In this document: one piece after another, positions 32,250 through 41,558 of the stretch | How the letters are laid out: each line of letters starts with the position of its first letter | How positions within the stretch are numbered: position 1 is the stretch's first letter | Origin: Isochrysis galbana | Taxonomy: Eukaryota > Haptophyta > Isochrysidales > Isochrysidaceae | Direction: 5' to 3' | Assembly (NCBI GenBank): GCA_018136815.1 | Contig: CM030931.1 | Coordinates: 2,533,801-2,597,800, forward strand | Length of the DNA stretch: 64,000 nt | Translations under genes and position numbers: made by a program | The notes under the pieces: model-generated | What the model was told of the DNA's origin: nothing | Seen by the model: only the letters and a program-made list of their open reading frames with translations | The model's database searches: none

Positions 32250-32737
32250 AAGAACCGGGGCGCTAAGTTCTCGTGCGGCCTTGATCTTCGGCTTCCTCCC
32301 TTGGGAGGCTTTGCTCGTGCGTGCCGTCGAGATTGTATCCGAGGGCCGAGGGTTCCAGGCCTCTTATGAGGACCGTGAACCTGGTCAGTATCCTCTCGAT
32401 GATAGATGATAGATAGGCACGTGATGAAAGGTCCGAGCTTTGAGCTTTTGCCATTGGTTGGAATTTATCGGTTGATTGGCTATGGTACAGTTTGTCTATC
32501 CTCATCCTCGTGTGGATGGTGTGTCACAAGCGTGTCGTGTATCCCGTGCCCGGGCTTAGCTTCATAGTAAGGTGCGTGTCTTGCATTCCGGCGTGTTTTA
32601 TTAAGGCTCTCCATTTGTCGCCGTGTGTGTTGGCGTATGGCGTATGGCGTCGGCCCCGTTCCCGCCGTGTCGGTTTCGACGTTTAACACGCAGTTGAAAT
32701 CGCCTCCCATGAGGGTCGGGAAGTTTGTGTTTTGCAT
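32250..32737 (-). mobile_element. Fragment of a LINE apurinic-type endonuclease
   Basis: On the minus strand MGGDFNCVLNVETD is the conserved GGDFN block of APE-like endonucleases in non-LTR retrotransposons. It is followed by ATYxxxP-like sequence and, in a neighbouring frame, by MRIDKLYHSQ, matching the SRID(K/R)(I/L)Y block. The frame change between the two blocks and the absence of RT show a truncated remnant. It is in the same orientation as the RT remnant at 20877-21215 but not contiguous. Confidence 0.65.
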
Positions 32738-33340
32738 TATGTTCGGCTCTTGACGTACTTTATGCCCTTATTAGTAGATACAACGCCCCTGTTTGACCGC
32801 CCCAAAACACTCTAGCGGGGGAGCCATAGACATAGAAACCAGAAACTAGCATGTTTTCAAACGGGATCGACGAACTAAGGCCGTAGAAACGTAGAAAGCT
32901 CTGTGCTCTGTGTGCTGTGAGCACGCCATGGGCGGGTGTGTGGGAGAGGGGAGGGGGGATGTCAGAGTTTTCTTGTTGTCCTAGTTTAATCCTAGTGCTG
33001 AGGGACCGTGCCTCATCGGCAGCGGAGCCCCTACCCCGCGATGGGGGTGTGCGCGGTTGTGTGCATGGCTCGTCCGGTGGATGTGGCTAGGCATGCTAGC
33101 CAACAAGACCTCTTACAAGACTACACTTTCTAACGGGGGGGGTTGTAGGAGATTCCATACCTCTCCTCTATCTGGGCTGCCTCTCCCATTCCCGCCGCCG
33201 CGCCTGGTCTCCCCAGGCTGTGTGTCCTCTCTATTCTCTCTTCACATGGATTTTATTCTCTCGTGTTTCACCTCCCATCTCGCGAGGAGGGAAGAAGTGG
33301 CACCCTGGCCGCTGGCGCGCCGCCTCTCGCCAGTCGAAGA

Positions 33341-34411
33341 ATGACGCAGTCGGTGCTCCCGTACAAATGGAGCTGCGGCTGCGGCCACGTGCAGCTCGAG
33401 CTTACGGGCGAACCCTTTCTCCACGCCCACTGCTTCTGCGACGACTGTCGCGCAAGGCTCAAGGTGTGAGAGAGCCGGCGATGCTGATCAAGCCAGCACT
33501 CTCCTGGAACTCTCACGAGAGCGTTCTCAGCCCAGCCGCGGAGATTGTCCTGTAGGTCGCGTGCTCCAAGGAAAAGGAGGCCGGCAAGTTCAATAAGCTG
33601 ACGATCGAGGGAGGCCTCAACAATGCCGCTTGGTGGGGCTCTCAGTGCCAAGTTGTCAAGGGGAAGGACAAGCTCAACTTCTTCCGGGCTGCTTTGCATG
33701 AGGTACATGTCATGTCTGTGTGGCTGCGTGCTGCGTTGGCATACCACTCAAGTCCCGCTTTCCCGCCGCAATCTGCATGCAAAAGCTTTGACTGCCTCTT
33801 TTGCGATGCACCATTCCGTCTGTCACAGGGCGGCAGGAGCGCCAATGACACAACTCGAACAATCACGGGTGTGACCACATGCTGCGGGACTCTCGCATAC
33901 TATGTCCCCCCCTCACCGGGTTTTGTACACGTATATCTTGGGTCGAATGGCGAGAGGCTGCTGCCAGCTTGCGGCTCTTGGCTCTGCGCTCCTGCTTTCC
34001 GTCCAGTCGATGTGAAGATGATGACGTCGTATTGCGCATCGAGTGGCATCGCTACACCTCCTAAAGGTGCACTGTAGTTCTCCACACCTTTGCGGCTAAT
34101 CCCATTCACATGGCAACCCCGAGATTCTCATCTTGCGCATCGTTGTCACGACTGTGCCGGCACTATGCTGAGTGGTCTGACACTCCCAATTGTTCGACGC
34201 CAATGCAGGGCATCCTCTCATTCCACTTGGTCTGGCGTGCAAGTACCTGGCAGCATCCATGATCCCAGGCAGCCCAGGTCGCGGTGACGCGGCTCATGTA
34301 CAGCCAGCTATGGTTGGCGCCAAAACGTACTGTGGCAAACCTATCGAATACATCGATGCGGACAAGATTGCAGAACTCGTCTTGCCGAAGCCCAAAATAT
34401 CGCCGTGGTGA
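33341..34411 (+). CDS. GFA/CENP-V-fold protein (glutathione-dependent formaldehyde-activating-like)
   Basis: Four exons: 33341-33463, 33556-33702, 33829-34066 and 34209-34411. Introns are 92, 126 and 142 bases, all GT-AG, the last in phase 1. The protein is 236 residues. The zinc-binding pattern of the GFA family is present: SCGCGHVQLELTG (CxC), HAHCFCDDCR (HCxCxxC), and later TTCCGTLAYY (the CCGT block). Middle strands AAWWGSQCQVV and KDKLNFFRAA fit the family's beta fold. The C-terminal exon (GHPLIPLGLACKYL, VGAKTYCGKPIEYI) is an extension. The family includes enzymes that help glutathione react with formaldehyde and many members of unknown activity, including the chromatin protein CENP-V. 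The exact substrate is unknown here. The exon joins keep the reading frame and domain order, which supports the model. Confidence 0.8.
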
Positions 34412-35523
34412 GGCGGTCGATCGTTGATTCTTTTTGGAGTGTTCTCTTATCTTCATGGAAGGTTACGTTCCGTGATCATTCTCATAGTTCATGGTGATTC
34501 ACGATGATAGTGACAGTTTGTTGATCTGGTTGCCGATGACGGGGCGCGGGGGGGGGCAGGGGCGGCAACACTTGGCCGCGAGCTCCTCGTGACGCAAGGC
34601 CTTGGTAAGGCCTTTGGCACAAAGAGAGATCCTTCGTCTTTGTTAGTACGTGGTACCTTGATATTGGCATACCCTTGCTTGTTCTTCCCCTCTTTCCCAC
34701 TTCTCAACTAAGTTTATACTGGGTCCACTCATGGGGGGGCACGACCCCCCCCCTCCCCTCTCCACTCCTCCCCCACAACCACAACGGGGTATCGCGCTGG
34801 ATGCCAGGAAGCAGGCAGGGCGGCAACAAAAAGCAGGAGGGTCATGACAGACAGTGAGAGAGACAGTGGTTCAGGGGTGAGGGGGTCAGAACCTGGGACA
34901 CCTGGGGGCACTGGGGAACCCAAGATACCCCTGGGGCACGGTGATTCTACAACAATTGCGCACGCACAAACCCTTACATATACCCCACCACGGTTCTTTG
35001 GATAATACTCTGAGACAAACAGGAAGGCGTGCGAGGGAACAAAGAAGGAATCAAGGATTTAGGGAATCGGCGAGTATTGCCTTAGTATGAGCCGATGAAG
35101 CGTCGTGAGTGTTGATGAAGGTGAGATTCCTTAGGTGCACTAAGTCGATCTAGAGTGAGCTGAGATCCCCAAGATGAAGGCGAGGTCTAGAAGTCGATGT
35201 GCAAATGACTCGGGAACCCTAAGAACTCGATGTGCATCGACTGCAGATGATAATGTAGAGAAGAGTCCAGAAGGTGGTGCACATGATGAAAGAGGCTGAT
35301 GACTTGATGAAAAGGAATCTGGCAGACAAAGTTATCGGTAAAGCCGATTCTATCGGTAAGGACCAATGGGTTGTGTTGGCAGATGACGGCACTCTGTGAT
35401 ACCTCCCCATAAGGCGAGCACGGAGGGTGAGGCTTAGATACAGAGGATAAAGGTAGAAGAATGGAGAATGCCTTGCATGACAGTCGTAATACTCGGAGTG
35501 GCATATGTCACTGGAGCTTTTCG
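34412..35523. other. Intergenic DNA between the GFA gene and the copia fragment
   Basis: Contains R1 copy 3 (34706-34930). From 34931 to 35523 I see no gene. Part of this may be the 3' end of the copia element, but I found no terminal repeat here. Confidence 0.5.
34706..34930 (+). repeat. Dispersed repeat R1, copy 3 (partial)
   Basis: AACTAAGTTTATACTGGGTC followed by ATGGGGGGGCACGACC, C-rich and then G-rich sequence. Similarity to the other copies fades after about 100 bases. Confidence 0.6.
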
Positions 35524-38129
35524 TCAGAGGCAGTCGTTAGAGGCAGACGTCGTTCCTGCCGTAGCTTCTTCGGCGGAACTTGAATTTGAACTCGTCAGAC
35601 TTTGTGCAATGATGGACGCGCAATCGTTTAGAAGGGATAGGAGACGGCAGAAGGGAGCGGGCCCAAGGGGCTTGGTGAGGATGTCAGCAAGCATAAGGTT
35701 ACCGGGGACATGTCGCATAGCGAGGGCGCGCTTTGCAACGAGATCGCGGAGGAAAGCGGCGGCGCGCATTATGTGCTTGGTCTTTTTGAAGGCAACGGGG
35801 TCGAGGGACATGTTGATGGCAGACTTGGAGTCGGAGCACAGAAGGGTAGGGCCATCCGGCGGGAGAGATAGGTCGACAAGCAAATCCCGGATGAAGAGGA
35901 TGTCGCGGGCAGCAAGCATGGCACCGAAGTACTCGGCCTCGGCGCTCGACAACGAGACGGAGCGTTGGGTCTTGGAGAACCAGTGGACAGGACAGCCGTA
36001 CAGAAAGAAGATGGCGCCCGTACAAGAGAAGCGAGATTCCCAATTTGAGTCGACATGGACTAGAAAGGGCAGCGAGGGATCCGGGCGAAAGAGCAGAGCG
36101 CAGGTGGAGGAGTCACGCACGTAGCAAAGGACGCGGACGGCAGCGGCGAAGTGCGTAGGACCAGGGTTGGTCATGAAGCGTGAGAGCTGCGAGGCTGCAT
36201 ATGCGAGATCTGGCCTAGACATGTTGGCAAGCCAGAGGAGGCCCCCAACGATGGCCATATAGGTGTCGCGCTTGGAGGCCATGGAGTCAAAAGCAACAGA
36301 GCCAGGCGTGGGTGAATCAGATGGATCGAGGTGGAGGGCGCCGAGAGGGGATTTGAAGGTGCGTGTGGTAGTGCTAGATAGGAAAGCATCATGCCGTTGA
36401 AGGAGATCTGAGACGTAAAGACTCTGAGATAAGGTGAGGATCCGACGCGGACGGTCACGAGCCACGGCAACATTGAGGATCCACGAGAGTTCGCCCTTGT
36501 CTTCAATGGGGAACCTATCGCCGAGATCGTGAACAAAACGAGCGCGGAGGCCGGAGTCATTGTCGACGATGAGGGCGTCGTCCACGTACACCAGCACACC
36601 AGCACCCAAAGCAAAGACGAGCCGCTGATGAAGATGTAGAGACAGACATCGATAGTAGAGCGCGTGAAGCCCCACTTCAGGAGGAAGGAGGTGAGAAGCT
36701 CGGCCCATTCGCGCCCAGCTTGACGGAGGCCATAGATAGAGCGCAATAATTTGCACACGAGACGAACCCCGCGACAGTCACGAGGCGGGAGGCCAGGTGG
36801 CATGCGCATGAAGAGGGGCTGTGGAAGAGTGGCTTGCAGATAAGCTTGGCGGACGTCGATGGAGGACAAGTTGTAGTCACGAGCGGCAGCGATGGCAAGC
36901 ACGAGACGGATGGTAACCGTTTTGACCACGGTAGAGAAGATGCGGTCGAAATCGACTCCGTATCGTTGAGTATTGCCGTCGGCGACGAGGCGGGCCTTGA
37001 CTTTCTCGATGGAGCCGTCGGCCTTGCGTTTGACGGCGAAGACAAAATGGCAATGCATAAGATTGGCGCCTTCGGGCATGGCGTCCTCGGGAACGCACTC
37101 CCAAGTGCGAAGTGCCATGAGGCCGCCGAGCTCCTTGTTGATGGCCACGCGCCAATAGTCGGCATGGGTGGACTGAAGCGCTTGACGGTACGTCTTGGGG
37201 ACCGTCACATCCCCCATGTCGGCAACAACGGTGACGGCTTGGGCGAAGGGTGAAAGGTCGCTACCGGCGTGAGCAAAAGGTGGACAGCTGTCGCCGGTAG
37301 TGAGCAGGTCGGAGGTAAAAACAAAACATAAAGGGTTAGATCGAGAATCGAACCCTGCCGCTGCAGCTCCAAGAGCAAACACAGCTGCAGCCTGAGCCAT
37401 AGAGGTATTCTGCATTGCAAATATGTGAGCAGAAGTAGTATTCATACCATGACGTTGGTGCTCGAGCTCAAGGAGGCGTGGGGAGCGACGAATTGCAGAT
37501 GGTGCTGCAGTAGGTGCAGGTACAGGAGTTGGAACGGGGGCAGGGGAGGGGGCAGGTGCAAATGCAGCTGGATCGTCGTCATTCTCAAGCCAGTTGGGTC
37601 TAGGCTCATCCTTGAGGCCTGGGAACTGGTCCTCCGATACGCGGATCTTGGCTGCAACAATGACACGTTTGGAGTCGAGTAAGTAGACAACATGGCCAGG
37701 GCTCTCCTCAGAAGGCCCCATGTAGAGGCCATACCAACCTCTGTCGGCGAAGTGGCGATCGCCAACACGTCGCGGCACGGGGGCAACGACGGCACAAAGG
37801 CAACCAAAAGCATAGAGACAACGGATGTCAGGGGGATGCCCAGTGAGGAGTTGATAAGGCGACAAGTTCCGGCGAGAAGGTCGTGGAAGCCTGTTGGTGA
37901 TCCAAACCGCTGTCTGCATGGCAAAGGGATGAAAGGACGGAGGCAGACCAGCAGCAGCAAGAAGGACGCGGGCTGTACCAAAGGTGACGCCCCACATACG
38001 TTCCACATGTGAGTTTTGTTGCGGCGTGTATTCAGATGAGTAGCTTGCACGGATACGACGGTGAGCAAGGAAGTCTCGGAAGTGATAGGAGAAGAAAGCG
38101 CTTCCCTTGTCGGATCGCACAATGGAGGG
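35524..38129 (-). mobile_element. Ty1/copia retrotransposon pol fragment (fossil)
   Basis: Reading on the minus strand gives, in order, the integrase core end (SDKGSAFFSYHFRDF, TPQQNSHVERMWG), the reverse transcriptase (VKARLVADGN-type block, SSIDVRQAYLQA), and the RNase H with the ADILTKPL ending typical of copia elements. The gag, protease and first part of integrase are absent, and the 5' side is abutted by an LTR of the neighbouring pair. The remaining part is broken, with about one visible break. No matching LTR of its own is seen on the 3' side. The remnant is therefore dead but still easily recognisable, so only moderately old. Confidence 0.9.
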
Positions 38130-38877
38130 TGTGGAAATCAAAGCCGTAGCTTGGATGTAACGAGGTGAACGAGATGTAACGAGATGGCCTGATGGCCCGA
38201 CGACGAGATGAACGAGATGGCCTTGATGGCCCGACGAGATGAACGAGATGGCCTTGATGGCCCGACGAGATGAACGAGATTTTCGGGTAACGGAACTGGA
38301 CGAGGAGTTTCCCCACTAAGCTTGGTCGTAATGCGGTGAAACCGTTTTTCGAGACAAGCGGGAAACCGGGGCGGAAGGAACTGGCAAGGAAGTCGGCAGG
38401 AAGGCAGAGGAAATGTCTTGGCAAGGCGACGGAGGCAGGATTTTAACGGTAGACGGAGTGCAGAATTTTAACGGTAGGAAGGCAGGATATTTTTAACAGT
38501 AGGAAGAGGCAGGATTTCTAACGGTAGACGGAGTGCGGAATTTTTACGGTAGAAGAAGAGCGTGGAATTTAACTGTAGAAGAAGAGCGGAGAGGAGAAGG
38601 AGCGGGGCTCGAACTGCAGAGCGCTCCGTCCGGACTCGAACTCGCGACCCAGAGCAAAAGGTTGGTGGAGGCGGTGGGTTGAACCACTATGCCACGCGAG
38701 AGTTTACGTAGCCATAGGGCCGAGGGGATGGGCTGAGAACCGCCCTATATACTCTGGGTTTTTGTCTCTTCTTTTTTCACTTTTCTTCTTCTTTCTTCCT
38801 CTGTTTTTTTTTTACTGTTTTACTGTTTTTCTTTTACTGTTATTTCTTTTTGCCTCTGAGACATCGCGAATGCGACA
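38130..38877 (-). repeat. LTR copy 2
   Basis: TG...CA-bounded long terminal repeat containing the tRNA-like block described separately, (AT)-poor internal pyrimidine runs and a CGAGATGAACGAGATGG-type short repeat near its end. Confidence 0.85.
38600..38700 (-). repeat. tRNA-like block inside the LTR
   Basis: On the minus strand TGGCATAGTGG (38694-38684) fits a polymerase III A box, and GCGAGTTCGAGTCC (38645-38632) fits a B box about 40 bases downstream. A second GTTCGAGCC-type B box lies near 38603-38616. The same block is in LTR copy 1 (about 39410-39525). I do not see a full cloverleaf, so it is not annotated as a tRNA gene. Confidence 0.5.
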
Positions 38878-38942
38878 CCCCCCGACTTAATCACGAGCGT
38901 CCTCGCGAGCCTTCTGCAAGCGGAATCCTTATGTCTCTAAAT

Positions 38943-39702
38943 TGTGGAAATCAAAGCCGCAGCTTGGATTGTAACGAGGTGAACGAGATGTAACGAGATG
39001 GCCTGATGGCCCGACGACGAGATGAACGAGATGTAACGAGATGGCCTGATGGCCCGACGACGAGATGAACGAGATGGCCTTGATGGCCCGACGAGATGAA
39101 CGAGATTTTCGGGTAACGGAATTGGACGAGGAGTTTCCCCACTAAGCTTGGTCGTAATGCGGTGAAACCGATTTGCAGACAAGCGGGAAACCGGGGCGGA
39201 AGGAACTGGCAAGGAAGTCGGCAGGAAGGCAGAGGAAATGTCTTGGCAAGGCGACGGAGGCAGGATTTTAACGGTAGACGGAGTGCAGAATTTTAACGGT
39301 AGGAAGGCAGGATATTTTTAACAGTAGGAAGAGGCAGGATTTCTAACGGTAGACGGAGTGCGGAATTTTTACGGTAGAAGAAGAGCGTGGAATTTAACTG
39401 TAGAAGAAGAGCGGAGAGGAGAAGGAGCGGGGCTCGAACTGCAGAGCGCTCCGTCCGGACTCGAACTCGCGACCCAGAGCAAAAGGTTAGTGGAGGCGGT
39501 GGGTTGAACCACTATGCCACGCGAGAGTTTACGTAGCCATAGGGCCGAGGGGATGGGCTGAGAACCGCCCTATATACTCTGGGTTTTTGTCTCTTCTTTT
39601 TTCACTTTTCTTCTTCTTTCTTCCTCTGTTTTTTTTTTACTGTTTTACTGTTTTTCTTTTACTGTTATTTCATTTTGCCTCTGAGACATCGCGAATGCGA
39701 CA
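38943..39702 (-). repeat. LTR copy 1
   Basis: Same as LTR copy 2, slightly longer, mainly because of one additional short CGAGATG-type repeat unit near the end. Confidence 0.85.
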
Positions 39703-41558
39703 TGGCCGCCTACGCCTACGCCTGCCACCTGCCACCACAAATCACAAACACCGGATCCCGAGCCCCTAACCCTAACTAAGTAGAGCACGAGGGGAGGGCC
39801 GCAAGGCAGGTTAAGGTAAAGGGAGAGGAAAATGAAAGTGAGCGGTGAGCGGGCGTGGCTACGATGTATACGTACGTACTTGTGCACCTAGGTGGGAAAC
39901 ACAGCCAAAAGTTTTCCAAACACAGCAAAAACAGGCTGTTTTTGGCTTTCATAGAAACACAGCCAAAAACAGTCCAAAACACAGTGATACCGAGGGGGGC
40001 CTCCCCCTGCGCCACTTGCGCGACGCTACCTACGTGCTACTTGTCTAACTAATAATAAAAAGTAAAAGTACGGTTACCGATTGTTGATTGGAGATTGTGG
40101 GAAGAGCAAGTGACAAGTGAGCCATCAATATTAATTGATACGCGCGCACACGCGCGCACACATGCACACGCAATCGCGCGCACGCGCGCGCGTGCGCGTC
40201 CTACGTCCTACGCGCCGCAGCTCACAGAGCCGCTGCGCCGCCGCTGCATGGCGCTGTCACGACTGGGCGCGCCCCCCCGTACCCGTACAAACACGGTACC
40301 TGAAACGGAGGGGTTTTGAAACACGGTAAAAACGGGCTGTTTTTGGCCTTCGTAGAAACACGGTAAACACGGGTTTCCCACCTACGCTTGTGCAGGGCCG
40401 CGCGCGTGGCGCGTGGCAAAAAAAAATTAAGGAAAAAATGTTTCCTCTACGGCTACTACTGCTACTGCAGTTTTGAAACGATTAACAATAGCCATCTATC
40501 ATCAATCGGCCATCGGTTATCAGTAGTTAGAGTTAGTTGATTATTTAGTAGTGTAACAAATGTTGTAATATAATCCTGGCATCTCACGAAAACAGCACAC
40601 GTACAAGTACACGTATAATAAAATTTCATCCTACTTACGACGACGACGCTGAGGACGCCGCAGGCTGTGGCGAAGTGGAAGCTTGTGCCTCACCACGACC
40701 GACAGGCAACACACGACACCGGCCCCCCAGCATCAGCAGCCAGCAGGATCAGCAAAATCAAACACATACCGGAGGGGGGCTCTCCTCCGCGGACCACCAT
40801 CAAAGTTCCAAGTAGTTGCCGAGACCTCGCCTGGGCTCTTCCCGCATTCAAATTCACGTACGACTTCAAACGTGCGCCTGTCGAGGGAGAGCTCAGTGTA
40901 ATTAAAACTGCGTGGCAGCGACAGAGCGGCGAACAGGCGTGGCGTGGCGCCTTGGTGCGCGCCCTTGGGCGAGAGCGGGCGGGCGTATGGGGGGGGGGAG
41001 GGGGCGCCCATGAAAAAAAAACCCAAGATCTCGAGGGGCTGGGGATCGCATCTCACGGGCGAGGGCCTCCAAAGATTCTGGATGGGCGAGATTTGAGCTC
41101 CGAGAAAGGCCGCCAGTCTTCGCTTAGATTCTCTGGGGGCGCGGTGGGGGGCGGCCTCGCGAGGCGCGCCGCGGCGGCCCTTCCCATACAAGAGAGAAGT
41201 CAGCAGAAGAGAGAGAAGTCGACGGGGAGTGCGTGGGGGCGGAGACGACTCGTGCGGGCGTCCTCCCCCCCGCGCGGAGAGGGGGGGGCGTCGGCGGCGA
41301 GAGAGGCTTCGCCCTGCCGCCGACCGCGTGATCCTCGCGAGGCGAGGTTGCGGGGGGCGGCGCGGGGGCGGGGGGGGGGCGGGGGAGGGGCGTGCGGAGG
41401 GGAGGGGAAGGAGTGGGCGGAAGGGAGGGGGAGGGGGGGGGGGCGAAGGGAGATAAAAGGAAGAGGGGGGGTAGAGGAAGAAAGAGAGAGAGGGGAGAGG
41501 GAGGACAGTCGAGACCTCTCAGGGACGAGGCAGGAGGAGGGGCCCCTCACCCACCACC
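39703..41558. other. Region upstream of the giant repeat gene
   Basis: Contains an R2-like fragment (about 39770-39865, reverse), the transition-diverged repeat pair (39881-40395), CGCGCACA alternation near 40140-40200, and from 40980 a G-rich, GA-rich plus strand ending at the gene start. No other gene recognised. A CCCTAACCCTAA-like run lies near 39764-39777. Confidence 0.5.
39881..40395. mobile_element. Possible element with inverted ends and two 47-bp direct arms
   Basis: The left end TGTGCACCTAGGTGGGAAAC and the right end (reverse complement, around 40373-40395) CTGCACAAGCGTAGGTGGGA match imperfectly as inverted repeats. Inside, 39918-39964 and 40319-40365 are direct copies of a unit containing AAAAAC-A/G-GGCTGTTTTTGGC, a near-palindrome. 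The element identity is unknown. Confidence 0.45.

Larger units (their letters stand above)
30935..33340. other. Intergenic DNA holding R2 copies and a LINE remnant
   Basis: Outside the two R2 copies and the endonuclease fragment, no conserved frame is seen. 32760-33340 is the upstream region of the GFA-fold gene. Confidence 0.5.
38130..39702 (-). mobile_element. LTR pair with a 65-base interior (TRIM-like fossil or collapsed LTR element)
   Basis: Two near-identical direct repeats, 38130-38877 (748 bases) and 38943-39702 (760 bases), each read TG...CA on the minus strand (TGTCGCATTCGCG to TTTGATTTCCACA). Between them are only 65 bases. On the minus strand this interior ends in a G-rich polypurine-like run immediately before the second LTR. 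The high similarity of the two LTRs suggests a recent insertion or recombination. No clear target duplication was found. One side abuts the copia pol fragment. It could be a terminal-repeat retrotransposon in miniature or a copia element reduced by recombination. Confidence 0.75.

Noticed and set aside
38600-38700. Annotation of the LTR A/B-box block as a functional tRNA gene
   Set aside because: The stems of a cloverleaf do not pair well, and the block is embedded in both LTRs.
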